64,000 bases of DNA, from positions 4,650,001 to 4,714,000 of the forward strand of contig OY782500.1 in assembly GCA_963677885.1 (NCBI GenBank), read 5' to 3'. This stretch comes from UBA1351 sp963677885. Its GTDB lineage: Bacteria; Bacillota; Clostridia; Lachnospirales; Vallitaleaceae. The first letter of the stretch is position 1; every line of letters begins with the position of its first letter. Under the pieces are notes generated by a model, which saw only the letters and a list, made by a program, of their open reading frames with translations, made no database searches and had not been told where the DNA came from. The position numbers and the translations under genes are program-made. Positions 7,844 to 16,801 of this stretch are shown here, in pieces.

Positions 7844-9340
7844 TTGAGTGAATACATTTTAGAAATGTTGGATATCACGAAAGACTTTCCTGGAGTAAGA
7901 GCCCTTGACAGTGTAGAATTTCGCTTAAAGAAGGGTAGGGTACATTCTCTAATGGGTGAAAATGGTGCGGGGAAATCAACCTTGATGAAATGCTTGATTG
8001 GTATCCATGAACCAACTTCAGGAAGAATTATATATAGAGGAAAAGAAGTTAAAATAACATCAACCAGTGTTGGGCTTAATATGGGAATATCTATGATTCA
8101 TCAAGAGTTAAGTCCTATATTACACAGAACCATTATGGAAAATATTTGGCTGGGAAGAGAACCTCTTAAAGGTCCTCTAAGACTGGTCGACCATGAAAAA
8201 ATGTATCAGATGACTAAGGAACTATTGGCGGATCTTGAGTTGGATGTAGATCCAAAAGAAAAAATGGTTAACCTCACCGTTGCGAAAATGCAAATGGTTG
8301 AAATTGCCAAAGCTGTATCCTACAATTCTGAGATCGTTATTATGGATGAACCTACATCAGCTCTTACAGATAAAGAAGTAGCCCATCTCTTTAAGATTAT
8401 TAACCGTTTAAGAGACAATGGAACAGCCATCGTGTATATCTCTCATAAAATGGATGAGATATTTGAAATATCAGATGATATCACCGTTTACCGTGACGGT
8501 CAGTTTATAGCCACTGATGAAGCTGACAATATGACGCCTGAGGGATTAATCAACCTTATGGTAGGTCGTGAACTTGATCAAATGTTCCCTAAAGTGGACT
8601 GCGAAATTGGGGATGTCAAGTTAAGAGTGGAAAATTTAAGTTCTTATAAAGCTTTTCATAACGTTTCTTTTAATGTAAGAAAGGGAGAAATCTTTGGCAT
8701 CGCAGGTCTGGTTGGTGCCGGAAGAACTGAAATCGTAGAAACACTTTTCGGTATTCGAACAAAAACGGAGGGTAAGGTCTTTATCGATAATGTGGAAGTC
8801 AATATTCAGTCTCCGTCAGATGCTATAGACAATAAGATGGCCCTACTTACTGAAGACAGAAGACATACAGGCGTCTTCCCTATGTTGTCTGTTAGGGATA
8901 ATACGATTATGGCTCATACCAAGTCTTACAGAAATAGATTTGGCTTCTTGAACCACAAACAGATCGAAGAAGACTGTACCAGCTATAAAGAGAAAATCCG
9001 TATTAAGACCCCGAGCCTTGATCAACTGATTGCCAACTTAAGTGGCGGTAATCAGCAAAAAGTACTGGTAGCCAGGTGGCTGCTGACAAATCCTGATATT
9101 CTTATACTTGATGAACCTACAAGAGGTATTGACGTTGGAGCGAAGGCAGAAATACATTCATTGGTATCCGATTTAGCTGGTCAAGGAAAGACCATCATTA
9201 TGGTATCTTCGGAACTACCGGAAGTTCTTGGTATGTGTGACAGGATTATGGTTATGCATGAAGGTAAAATGACAGGTATTCTTGACCGCAGTGAAGCGAC
9301 TCAGGAAATCACCATGAAGTATGCGACTAACACGATGTAG
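7844..9340 (+). CDS. Sugar/inositol ABC transporter, duplicated ATPase
   Basis: 498 aa, the usual length of RbsA/MglA-type ATPases with two ABC domains. Domain 1 has Walker A GENGAGKST (about residue 40), Q-loop, and Walker B IVIMDEPTSALTD (about residue 165). Domain 2 has a degenerate Walker A (GLVGAGRTE, about residue 292), the signature LSGGNQQKV and Walker B LILDEPTRGIDVG (about residue 425), the normal pattern in this family. The start is TTG at 7844 (LSEYILEM) with AAGGAGGAATT before it. It powers uptake with the binding protein upstream and the permease 21 nt downstream. Confidence 0.92.
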   Translation: MSEYILEMLDITKDFPGVRALDSVEFRLKKGRVHSLMGENGAGKSTLMKCLIGIHEPTSGRIIYRGKEVKITSTSVGLNMGISMIHQELSPILHRTIMENIWLGREPLKGPLRLVDHEKMYQMTKELLADLELDVDPKEKMVNLTVAKMQMVEIAKAVSYNSEIVIMDEPTSALTDKEVAHLFKIINRLRDNGTAIVYISHKMDEIFEISDDITVYRDGQFIATDEADNMTPEGLINLMVGRELDQMFPKVDCEIGDVKLRVENLSSYKAFHNVSFNVRKGEIFGIAGLVGAGRTEIVETLFGIRTKTEGKVFIDNVEVNIQSPSDAIDNKMALLTEDRRHTGVFPMLSVRDNTIMAHTKSYRNRFGFLNHKQIEEDCTSYKEKIRIKTPSLDQLIANLSGGNQQKVLVARWLLTNPDILILDEPTRGIDVGAKAEIHSLVSDLAGQGKTIIMVSSELPEVLGMCDRIMVMHEGKMTGILDRSEATQEITMKYATNTM

Positions 9341-9361
9341 TGTTGTAGATAGAAGGAGAAT

Positions 9362-10345
9362 ATGATGGACGCAGCAAGAGCAAAAAAAATAGTCAGCAAG
9401 TATGGTATTTACTTCATTCTTGTTTTATTGGTAATAGCATTAAGTTTTATGTCAGATGTATTTTTGACGTCAAGAAACCTTTTTAATGTCGTTAGACAGG
9501 TGTCGGTAATCGGTGTTATTTCCCTAGGTGTAACCCTGGTTATTATCTCAAAAGGTATTGACTTATCATCAGGTTCAGTACTGGCAATGGCAGCTGTTGT
9601 AGCAGCCAGCTTAGGCCAGCAGGCAGACTGGACACAAAAAATGTTCCCTAATCTGCCACAATTGCCACTGATTGTACCAATTATTGCAGCCCTGGCTGTT
9701 GGTGCTCTGGCAGGTACTATTAACGGATCTTTAATTGCAAAAACCGGCATACCTGCCTTTATTGCCACTCTGGGTATGATGACATCAGCAAGAGGTTTAG
9801 CCCTTCTTTATACAGATGGCCGTCCGGTATCAACCTTAACAGAATCCTATCAGTGGATTGGCCAGGGTTATATTTGGAAGATTCCTGTACCAGTTATTAT
9901 TTATGCCTTTATGGCATTTATAACATGGGTTATGTTGAATCACACACGGTTTGGCAAGAATATTTATGCCATCGGTGGAAATATCAGTGCAGCCAAAGTA
10001 TCAGGTATCAAGGTTGACCGCAATTTGATTATGATCTATGCCTATGCAGGATTTTTGGCAGGTTTGGCAGGTTTGATGCTTTCAGCCAGAGTTAATACAG
10101 GACAGCCTGGTATGGGTGTTTCCTATGAGTTGGATGCCATTGCTGCTACAACTATCGGTGGAACATCTCATTCAGGTGGTATTGGTACTATTGGTGGTGC
10201 TATTGTAGGGGCCCTGATTCTGGGTGTATTGAATAATGGTTTGAACCTGCTTGGCGTATCCGCATACTGGCAGCAAATCATAAAAGGTATTATTATTGTC
10301 GGTGCAGTTGTTATTGACATGAGAAGAAACAAGGTCAAGAAGTAG
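9362..10345 (+). CDS. Sugar/inositol ABC transporter, permease
   Basis: 327 aa, hydrophobic throughout with about eight to ten membrane helices, as in RbsC/XylH permeases. Family segments include LVIISKGIDLSSGSVLAMAA (about residue 65), IPAFIATLGMMTSARG and IYAIGGNISAAKVSGIKVD, the cytoplasmic loop that contacts the ATPase. Translation may begin at either of two adjacent ATG codons (9362 or 9365). It completes the three-gene importer. It is followed 18 nt later by a dehydrogenase gene in the same operon. Confidence 0.92.
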   Translation: MMDAARAKKIVSKYGIYFILVLLVIALSFMSDVFLTSRNLFNVVRQVSVIGVISLGVTLVIISKGIDLSSGSVLAMAAVVAASLGQQADWTQKMFPNLPQLPLIVPIIAALAVGALAGTINGSLIAKTGIPAFIATLGMMTSARGLALLYTDGRPVSTLTESYQWIGQGYIWKIPVPVIIYAFMAFITWVMLNHTRFGKNIYAIGGNISAAKVSGIKVDRNLIMIYAYAGFLAGLAGLMLSARVNTGQPGMGVSYELDAIAATTIGGTSHSGGIGTIGGAIVGALILGVLNNGLNLLGVSAYWQQIIKGIIIVGAVVIDMRRNKVKK

Positions 10346-10363
10346 ACCTTTGGAGGATATAGA

Positions 10364-11377
10364 ATGGAAAAAGTAAAAATTGGAGCAATTGGTTTAGGCA
10401 GACTTGGCTACGCCCATGCAAAAAATATTGCTTTTAGAATTCCAGGAGCAGAACTAACAGCCCTTTGTGATATGAATGAGGACAAGCTCAACCAAGTATG
10501 CGATGAGTGGAAAGTTCCCTATAGATATACAGATTTTGAAGACATGATAAACAATGATGACTTGGACGCTGTGGTCATTACAAGTCCTTCCCATCTTCAT
10601 ACCAAACAAATTGCCTTGGCCCTGGATAAGGGATTACATGTTTTCAGTGAAAAACCCTTAGGCACTACGGTGGAAGAGTGTAAAATTGCAGAAGAAGCCG
10701 TTGAGGCTCACCCTGACCAGGTCTTTATGCTGGGATTCATGAGACGGTATGATCCTTCATATGCCTATGCAAAACAAATGGTGGACAGTGGTGAGATTGG
10801 CCGCCCCATACTATTTAGAGGATACTCACAAGATCCTGAATCCTGTATCGAAGGAGCAATCGCATATGCCGGACATTCAGGTGGCCAGTTTATTGATATG
10901 GGTGTTCATGACATTGACCTGGCTAGATGGTTTATTGGTTCAGAGCCTAAAACCATATTTGCCATTGGTGGCTGCTATGCCCATCCTGAGTTTGGCCAGT
11001 TTAAAGATGGAGATAATGTATCAGCCCTTATGCATTTTAACAATGAAGCCATGGCTTTTATATTTGCAGGTAGAACAGCCCCTCATGGGTATAATGTAGA
11101 AACCGAAATTATCGGTACAAAAGGAATCCTTCGTATTGCTTCGGTACCGGCTAAGAATATGGTTGAAATCCTGGATAGCCACGGCGTCAGAAAAGAGTGT
11201 TCCAAAGACTTTTTAGAACGTTTTGACCAAGCCTATGTGGAGGAAATCAATGAGTTTATTGATTGTATCCTCAAGGATAGAAAACCGGAAGTAACGGTTT
11301 ATGACGGAACCAAAACAACCCAGATTGCATATAAATGCAAAGAAGCTTTTGAGTCAGGTGAACTAGTCCGTTTGTAG
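10364..11377 (+). CDS. Gfo/Idh/MocA oxidoreductase, inositol dehydrogenase type
   Basis: 337 aa. The N-terminal Rossmann fold has GAIGLGRLGYAHA, and residues near 95 give the EKPLG motif whose Lys is catalytic in this family; GGQFIDMGVHDIDLARWF near residue 175 holds the Asp-His pair of the active site. It is most likely an NAD-dependent inositol 2-dehydrogenase (IolG) or a scyllo-inositol dehydrogenase. A second relative lies at 19802, so the two probably divide isomers or cofactors. It closes the transporter operon; the repressor gene downstream has a separate promoter. Confidence 0.85.
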   Translation: MEKVKIGAIGLGRLGYAHAKNIAFRIPGAELTALCDMNEDKLNQVCDEWKVPYRYTDFEDMINNDDLDAVVITSPSHLHTKQIALALDKGLHVFSEKPLGTTVEECKIAEEAVEAHPDQVFMLGFMRRYDPSYAYAKQMVDSGEIGRPILFRGYSQDPESCIEGAIAYAGHSGGQFIDMGVHDIDLARWFIGSEPKTIFAIGGCYAHPEFGQFKDGDNVSALMHFNNEAMAFIFAGRTAPHGYNVETEIIGTKGILRIASVPAKNMVEILDSHGVRKECSKDFLERFDQAYVEEINEFIDCILKDRKPEVTVYDGTKTTQIAYKCKEAFESGELVRL

Positions 11378-11380
11378 TAT

Positions 11381-11409
11381 TTGACACCAATGGTGAATAC
11401 TGTTATATT
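11381..11409 (+). promoter_or_regulatory. Sigma-A promoter of the LacI-type repressor gene
   Basis: TTGACA (11381-11386), 17-bp spacer, TATATT (11404-11409). No GAGTAAACGTTTACTC operator is visible here, so the repressor gene may be expressed constitutively. Confidence 0.8.
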
Positions 11410-11440
11410 CTACTTAATATGATGAAAGTTGGGTGATTGG

Positions 11441-12469
11441 ATGAAGGTAACGATTACTGATATTGCGCGAATAGCCGGTGTGTCGGTTGCAACAGTATCT
11501 AGAGTTGTTAATAATAAGAGTAAGGGTGTCAGTGAAGAAACCCGTAAAAAGATCTGGCAGCTGGTTGAAGAATATAATTATCAGCCAAGTGCAATGGCGA
11601 GGGGTCTGGTTACAGGTACTTCCAAGATCATCGGCCTTATTATACCGGATATTACCAATCCCTTTTATCCAGTACTGGCAAAAGGTGTTGAAGATTACGC
11701 CAGTGAAAAAGGTTACCATATGATTTTGTGTGATGGTGGCAATGACCCCCATAAGGAGCTTTCCTATCTAAAATTTTTGGAAGAGCATTATGTAACCGGA
11801 ATCGTATATAACAATTTTAGGGAAATCAGTGAGGAAACCTTAAGCAGACTTCGCAACTCTTCAGTTCCGGTAGTCTTTGTTGACTCAAAAGTAGCCATAC
11901 CCCAATCACGAAACTTGTATATTGATAATCGGGGAGCTATGGCAGGTGTCATCCATTATCTCTACGCCCAGGGCCATCGTAATATTGGCTTTATCGGCGG
12001 ACCGGATGATTCCTATTCCAGTATCGAACGCTTCAAGGGATATAAGGATGCCCTACAGGATTTGCAGATTCCCTTTAGGGAAGAATTAGTCGTCTACGGA
12101 GAGTATACAACCAGGGGCGGAAGTCGGGCAGGTCAGTTACTTTTATCCAGGAATGTAGGTCTTACTGCAGTTGCTGTCTGTAATGATATTATGGCAGTAG
12201 GTATGTATGATGCCTGCGAAAGTTTGGGACTAACCATCCCTGAGGATATTTCAGTGGTCGGGTTTGATGATATTAATATTGCCAGACTTATACGCCCAAA
12301 ACTAACGACTGTTAAGCAGCCAACTTATGAGATGGGCTATAAAAGTGCCAACATGCTCATAGATATAATAGAAGGCAAGCAGCATAAAGTAGGTCATGAT
12401 AAAGTTTTTGATACTGAACTTAAAATAAGGGATTCGGTAAAAAAACTCATTAACTATGACCGATCTTGA
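11441..12469 (+). CDS. LacI-family transcriptional repressor of the inositol regulon
   Basis: 342 aa from the ATG at 11441 (MKVTITDIARIAGVSVATVS); the in-frame TTG at 11429 precedes the best ribosome site (GGGTGA) and is less likely. The N-terminal helix-turn-helix reads ITDIARIAGVSVATVSRVVN, followed by a hinge helix (YQPSAMARGL) and a periplasmic-binding-like effector domain (IGLIIPDITNPFYPVLAKGV, DISVVGFDDINIARL). It sits between the transporter and catabolic operons, and both have LacI-type palindromes at their promoters, so it is the obvious repressor of both. The inducer is presumably inositol or a breakdown product. It is not of the DeoR type used by Bacillus IolR. Confidence 0.9.
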   Translation: MKVTITDIARIAGVSVATVSRVVNNKSKGVSEETRKKIWQLVEEYNYQPSAMARGLVTGTSKIIGLIIPDITNPFYPVLAKGVEDYASEKGYHMILCDGGNDPHKELSYLKFLEEHYVTGIVYNNFREISEETLSRLRNSSVPVVFVDSKVAIPQSRNLYIDNRGAMAGVIHYLYAQGHRNIGFIGGPDDSYSSIERFKGYKDALQDLQIPFREELVVYGEYTTRGGSRAGQLLLSRNVGLTAVAVCNDIMAVGMYDACESLGLTIPEDISVVGFDDINIARLIRPKLTTVKQPTYEMGYKSANMLIDIIEGKQHKVGHDKVFDTELKIRDSVKKLINYDRS

Positions 12470-12524
12470 TCCATTAGGTGTCCCTGGTGGAAGGCAACTT
12501 TCACATGGGGACAAAAAAATGCGC

Positions 12525-12546
12525 ATTGAGTAAACGTTTACTCAAT
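12525..12546. promoter_or_regulatory. LacI-family operator 3 (upstream of iolC)
   Basis: A 22-bp perfect palindrome with core TTGAGTAAACGTTTACTCAA. A TATAAT at 12546-12551 begins at its last base; the matching -35 would lie within the operator. Confidence 0.87.
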
Positions 12547-12573
12547 ATAATGCACATATATTTTTTGACATTA

Positions 12574-12589
12574 GAGTAAACGTTTACTC
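12574..12589. promoter_or_regulatory. LacI-family operator 4 (upstream of iolC)
   Basis: GAGTAAACGTTTACTC, a perfect 16-bp palindrome, centred 46 bp after operator 3 and just upstream of the iolC ribosome site. The TATAAT at 12546-12551 lies between the two sites, so the pair brackets the start of transcription. Confidence 0.87.
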
Positions 12590-12610
12590 AAAAGCTTGAA
12601 AGGAGTTACT

Positions 12611-13609
12611 ATGAACAACTTAACATTTGCACCTGACAGACAACTGGATATAATTCCAATTGGTCGTTTAGCTGTTGATCTAAACGCCAATGAAATTCAC
12701 CGACCTATGGAGGAGACCTTAACCTTTACCAAGTATTTAGGTGGATCACCAGCCAATATTGCAGTAGCCACCTCAAGATTGGGTGTGAAAACCGGATTTA
12801 TTGGCAGGGTAGCTGATGATCAGTTCGGCCGTTTTATCCATAAGTATTTAAGTGACTGCGGTATTGATACATCATCAGTTGTAACAGATTACTCAGGAGC
12901 TATGACCGGTTTGGCTTTTACAGAGATTAAGTCACCCAGTGACTGTTCTATACTTATGTACAGGGAAAATGCTGTTGACCTTCGTCTCCAGGTTTCAGAT
13001 GTAAAGGAAGAGTATATAAAGAATGCAAAGTCAATTTTGATATCAGGAACAGCTCTTAGTGCAAGTCCTTCAAGAGAAGCCGTCTTTGCAGCTCTTGAAA
13101 TAGCAAGAAAACACGATACCCTGGTATTTTTTGATATCGATTACAGACCCTACACCTGGAAAAACGTTCAGGAAACTGCTATTTACTATAGTCTGGCAGC
13201 TGAAAAATGTGATGTGATTATCGGAACAAGAGAAGAGTTCGACATGCTGGAGATGATATCTGACCCAGGTAATTCTGATGATGAGGTAACAGCTAAGCGC
13301 TGGTTTGACCATCACGCCAAAATCGTTGTCATCAAACATGGTAAAGAAGGCTCTTTTGCCTATACAAAAGAAGGTGTAAAGGTAAAAGGGGATGTCTTCC
13401 CTGTAACACCGGTTAAAACTTTTGGTGCCGGTGATTCTTACGCAGGCGGTTTCATCTATGGTCTTCTGAATAATATGACACCAGCTCAGTCCATGCGTAT
13501 CGGTGCGGCCAGTGCTGCAATTGTCGTATCCAGCCACTCATGTTCAGATGCCATGCCCACATATCAGCAGATTAACGAGTTTATTGATAACTATAAGGCA
13601 GGAGTTTAA
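12611..13609 (+). CDS. iolC: 5-dehydro-2-deoxygluconokinase
   Basis: 332 aa from the ATG at 12611, chosen because AAAGGAG lies 7-12 nt upstream; the TTG at 12596 precedes that site. It is a PfkB-family sugar kinase: GGSPANIAVATSRLG near residue 50 (substrate-binding glycine motif) and TFGAGDSYAGGFIYGL near residue 275 (ATP site with the catalytic Asp). IolC phosphorylates 5-dehydro-2-deoxy-D-gluconate in the inositol pathway. It is the first gene of the catabolic operon, under two LacI-type operators, and is followed by the 43-bp tandem repeats. Confidence 0.92.
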   Translation: MNNLTFAPDRQLDIIPIGRLAVDLNANEIHRPMEETLTFTKYLGGSPANIAVATSRLGVKTGFIGRVADDQFGRFIHKYLSDCGIDTSSVVTDYSGAMTGLAFTEIKSPSDCSILMYRENAVDLRLQVSDVKEEYIKNAKSILISGTALSASPSREAVFAALEIARKHDTLVFFDIDYRPYTWKNVQETAIYYSLAAEKCDVIIGTREEFDMLEMISDPGNSDDEVTAKRWFDHHAKIVVIKHGKEGSFAYTKEGVKVKGDVFPVTPVKTFGAGDSYAGGFIYGLLNNMTPAQSMRIGAASAAIVVSSHSCSDAMPTYQQINEFIDNYKAGV

Positions 13610-13616
13610 GAACCGG

Positions 13617-13745
13617 GACTGGTCGTAAACTTTCAGTTTACTGCTCGTCCATGCAACCCGACTGGTCGTAAACTTTCAGTTTACTGCTCGTCCATGCAAC
13701 CCGACTGGTCGTAAACTTTCAGTTTACTGCTCGTCTATGCAACCT
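13617..13745 (+). repeat. Three tandem 43-bp repeats, each with a 7-bp hairpin, before the aldehyde dehydrogenase gene
   Basis: Units start at 13617, 13660 and 13703 and are almost identical (one visible C-to-T change near the end of unit 3). Each contains GTAAACT, loop TTC, AGTTTAC. The last unit runs into the ribosome site (CCTAGGAGGAAAATA) of the gene at 13758. A single diverged unit precedes the gene ending at 34908 on the other strand, with the hairpin changed to GTAAATC, loop TGC, GATTTAC: both stem positions changed together. This suggests a functional dyad, RNA or DNA. There are no spacers, so it is not a CRISPR array. Confidence 0.9.
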
Positions 13746-13757
13746 AGGAGGAAAATA

Positions 13758-15137
13758 ATGGAAGCTCAAACATATATTGCAGAATTAATAGAAAAAGCAA
13801 GAAAGGCTCAGGAAGCTATCAGTGACCTTAGCCAGGAAGAGGTAGACCAGGTTGTTACAGCTGTAGCCTGGGCAATGGTTCAGGAAGATGTGGTGGATGC
13901 CATATCTACCTTTGCTGTTGAAGAATCCCAGCTGGGAAATGTAGCAGGGAAGAAGGCTAAACTTTCCAAGAAAGTCCGTGGCGCCTTAAGGGACATGAAA
14001 GGCCAAAAATCAGTTGGTGTTATCGAAAGAGATGAGGCCAGAGGCTTAATCAAGATTGCCAAGCCAGTGGGAGTTATTGGTGCCTTGGTTCCAACAACCA
14101 ACCCAGAGGCTACACCGGTCATCAAGGCCATGAATGCCCTTAAGGGTAAAAATGCCATCATTTTTGCACCACATCCAAGAACTAAGGTTACCAATAAAAA
14201 GATTGTAGATATTATGCGAGATGTTCTTAAACAATATGATTTACCACAGGATCTGCTTATATCAATAGAAGAACCTACAGTAGAAATCTCCAACCAACTG
14301 ATGAAGCAATGTGACCTTGTCGTTGCTACCGGTGGATCAGGTATGGTTAAGGCAGCATATTCATCAGGTACTCCAGCCTATGGTGTCGGTGCCGGTAACG
14401 CAGTCGTCATTGTTGATGAAACTGCTGATCTTAAGGACGCAGCCCATAAGATTATGCTAAGTAAGACCTTCGATTATGCAACTTCCTGTTCAGCAGAGAA
14501 CTCCATAGTTGTCGTTGAAAGTGTTTATGATGAGCTGATGAAACTCTTGATTTCTGAAGGTGGATATAGGGTAAGTAGCGAGGAGAAGGTAAAACTTCAA
14601 GATACTATGTGGCATGATGGTCATTTAAGTCGGGATATCGTTGCCCAACCAGCCGGAAAAATTGCTGAGCTGGCAGGTTTGACAATTTCAGAAGACAGGT
14701 CTTTCTTTATGGTTGAAGAAGATGGTGTCGGCCCACAGTATCCTTTCTCAGGAGAAAAAATGTCAGTTGTTATGACTGTTTATAAAGTTCCAGATTTTCA
14801 GGCAGCTGTTGATAAAGTCAATGCAATTACCGGCTATCAGGGAACCGGTCATTCCTGCGGTATACATACTACACGTGAAGAGAGAATCGTTGAACTGGGA
14901 CTACGGGCCAAGGTTAGCCGCGTTATGGTTCGTCAGCCACAATGCTACGCAAATTCCGGTAACTGGGACAATGGTATGCCCTTTACCCTTACCCTTGGAT
15001 GCGGTACCTGGGGGGGAAACATAGCCTCAGAAAATATTACATGGAAACATTTTATTAATGTAACCTGGGTTTCAAGTCCAATTGAACCGGTTATACCATC
15101 AGATGAAGAACTTTTTGGTTCATTAGCGAAAGGATAG
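13758..15137 (+). CDS. CoA-acylating aldehyde dehydrogenase, probably for malonate semialdehyde
   Basis: 459 aa from the ATG at 13758 (AGGAGGAAAATA before it); the ATG at 13737 would place the start inside the repeat and ribosome site. It belongs to the EutE/AdhE N-domain/SauS group of acylating dehydrogenases: VIGALVPTTNPEATP near residue 105, VVATGGSGMVKAAYSSG near 190, catalytic Cys 244 in YATSCSAENS, and a C-terminal GCGTWGGNIASENITWKHF block like that of sulfoacetaldehyde dehydrogenases. It is not an IolA/MmsA-type enzyme. In this operon the expected aldehyde is malonate semialdehyde from IolJ, a carboxylate analogue of sulfoacetaldehyde, giving malonyl-CoA and NADH. The substrate is inferred from context. 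Confidence 0.8.
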   Translation: MEAQTYIAELIEKARKAQEAISDLSQEEVDQVVTAVAWAMVQEDVVDAISTFAVEESQLGNVAGKKAKLSKKVRGALRDMKGQKSVGVIERDEARGLIKIAKPVGVIGALVPTTNPEATPVIKAMNALKGKNAIIFAPHPRTKVTNKKIVDIMRDVLKQYDLPQDLLISIEEPTVEISNQLMKQCDLVVATGGSGMVKAAYSSGTPAYGVGAGNAVVIVDETADLKDAAHKIMLSKTFDYATSCSAENSIVVVESVYDELMKLLISEGGYRVSSEEKVKLQDTMWHDGHLSRDIVAQPAGKIAELAGLTISEDRSFFMVEEDGVGPQYPFSGEKMSVVMTVYKVPDFQAAVDKVNAITGYQGTGHSCGIHTTREERIVELGLRAKVSRVMVRQPQCYANSGNWDNGMPFTLTLGCGTWGGNIASENITWKHFINVTWVSSPIEPVIPSDEELFGSLAKG

Positions 15138-15140
15138 ATC

Positions 15141-15971
15141 ATGTTAGCAGGAATTAAAGAAATGTCCATCCGAGCTGCAGAAGAAAATCGGATAGTTCCC
15201 GGTTTCAACGTCTTTGGATATGAAGATGCCAAAGTGGTTATCGATGTGGCCAGGGAGTTGGGAGCACCTGCCATACTCATGTCCAATAAAGACGCCGTTC
15301 ATCACATGCCCCTAAAAATTTCAGCAGGGATATACAGAGCCTTGGCTGAAGAAGTAGATATACCGGTAGCTATTCATTTGGACCATGGTAAAGATTTTGA
15401 CCTTTGTAAAGAGGCTATTGATGCAGGATATACATCCGTGATGTTTGATGGGTCGCAGCTTCCCTTTGAGGAAAACATCCAAAGAACAGCAGAAATTGTG
15501 GACTACGCTCACGAAAGAGGAATTTCAGTGGAAGCGGAAATAGGTGCTGTAGGTTATGCTGATCCAAGTGTTAACTATGTACCGGTCTACACGGAACCTG
15601 GCCAGGCCAAAGAGTTTGCTGAAAAGACTAAGGTAGATGCACTTGCAGTCGCAGTCGGAACCCTTCACCGGATGACTGCACAAAGTGCAAAACTTCAGTA
15701 CTACCTTTTAGATGAGATTGAAGCAGCGACCAAGGTCCCCCTGGTTATTCATGGATCCACAGGATTACCTGATGAAGATCTTGAAAAACTCAGATCCTAT
15801 CACATTGGCAAGATGAATATCGGAACAGCTCTTCGGATGGTCTTTGGCAGGACTTTAAAGAATTTTTTGAATGATAATCCAAGTGAATTTGACCGACTGA
15901 AAGCCTACCAACCGGCTATGACAGCCACCAGAAAAGTTGTTATGGACAAGTACAAGCGATTGGGATGGTAG
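15141..15971 (+). CDS. iolJ: 6-phospho-5-dehydro-2-deoxy-D-gluconate aldolase (class II)
   Basis: 276 aa class II fructose-bisphosphate-aldolase-like protein. Zinc ligands and phosphate sites are visible: VAIHLDHGKDFDLCKEAID near residue 75, SVEAEIGAVGY near residue 130, VAVGTLHR near residue 170, PLVIHGSTGLPDEDL near residue 200 and KMNIGTALR near residue 225. In the inositol pathway it cleaves the phosphorylated keto acid made by IolC into dihydroxyacetone phosphate and malonate semialdehyde. It starts 3 nt after the aldehyde dehydrogenase stop, consistent with the dehydrogenase using its product. Confidence 0.9.
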   Translation: MLAGIKEMSIRAAEENRIVPGFNVFGYEDAKVVIDVARELGAPAILMSNKDAVHHMPLKISAGIYRALAEEVDIPVAIHLDHGKDFDLCKEAIDAGYTSVMFDGSQLPFEENIQRTAEIVDYAHERGISVEAEIGAVGYADPSVNYVPVYTEPGQAKEFAEKTKVDALAVAVGTLHRMTAQSAKLQYYLLDEIEAATKVPLVIHGSTGLPDEDLEKLRSYHIGKMNIGTALRMVFGRTLKNFLNDNPSEFDRLKAYQPAMTATRKVVMDKYKRLGW

Positions 15972-15982
15972 AAAGGAGAATC

Positions 15983-16771
15983 ATGGTTATAAAAAATACA
16001 CATGGCTATAAAAATGGCTATAACGAGATCTGCAACAGGAAAAAACTTCATGAAGACATGTTTATGGATATCGGCCTCATTAAGTTGGGTCAGGGTGAAT
16101 CCTATACCAATAATGAAGACTTGGAAAGAGCCCTTCTTCTCATTGAGGGTCATATAAGACTTCGATGGCAGGGGAATTTGGAAGAGGTAATTAGAAGGTC
16201 CTGCTTTGATGAAAACCCTATATGCCTCCATTTGCCCAGAATGGTTGAAGTGACTATCAGCGCCCTTGGTGACTCGGAAATCATGTATCAGGCTGTTGAA
16301 AATGAAGGAACTTTTACACCTAAACTCTATGGTATGGAGGATACAGTTACCGACATCTTCGGCAAGGATGTTCTTGGCAATACATCGATACGGTCTGTAA
16401 GGACCATCATCGATGACTCCATTGCCCCATATTCCAATTTGGTTATTGGTGAAGTTATTAATCATCCTGGGAAATGGTCATCATATCCACCACATCACCA
16501 CGTTCAGCCGGAAGTATACCATTACCGTTTCCTTCCGGATAATGGATTTGGTATTTCTCTTATCGGTGATGAGGCCAAGAAGATTGAACATGGTTCCACA
16601 TCTTTGATTACATCAGGACTGGTTCATCCCCAATGCAGTGCCCCTGGTTATGCTATGTACTATATTTGGATGATACCTCATCAACCCAAAAGATGGCTTA
16701 AAGACAGGACTTTTGATGAAAAGCACACCTGGCTTTTGGAAGAAGATGCCAAAATCTGGCCCTATGAATAA
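15983..16771 (+). CDS. iolB: 5-deoxy-glucuronate isomerase
   Basis: 262 aa from the ATG at 15983 (AAAGGAG before it); an ATG at 15965 overlaps the end of iolJ and is less likely. It is a KduI/IolB cupin: the metal-binding segment PPHHHVQPEVYHYRF near residue 170 and a later His in SGLVHPQCSAPGY are present. It isomerises 5-deoxy-D-glucuronate to the substrate of IolC. The length and motif match standard IolB. Confidence 0.92.
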   Translation: MVIKNTHGYKNGYNEICNRKKLHEDMFMDIGLIKLGQGESYTNNEDLERALLLIEGHIRLRWQGNLEEVIRRSCFDENPICLHLPRMVEVTISALGDSEIMYQAVENEGTFTPKLYGMEDTVTDIFGKDVLGNTSIRSVRTIIDDSIAPYSNLVIGEVINHPGKWSSYPPHHHVQPEVYHYRFLPDNGFGISLIGDEAKKIEHGSTSLITSGLVHPQCSAPGYAMYYIWMIPHQPKRWLKDRTFDEKHTWLLEEDAKIWPYE

Positions 16772-16801
16772 TAATTTTCAAGATAATAACAGGAGGAGAC
16801 G

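Noticed and set aside
13070..13537. Open frame of 155 codons on the minus strand
   Set aside because: It is opposite iolC; no start signal or recognisable family.
13617..13745. CRISPR array
   Set aside because: The 43-bp units are directly contiguous without variable spacers, and no cas gene is near.
15905..16465. Open frame of 186 codons on the minus strand
   Set aside because: It is a shadow of iolB, which has its cupin motif and a good start site.
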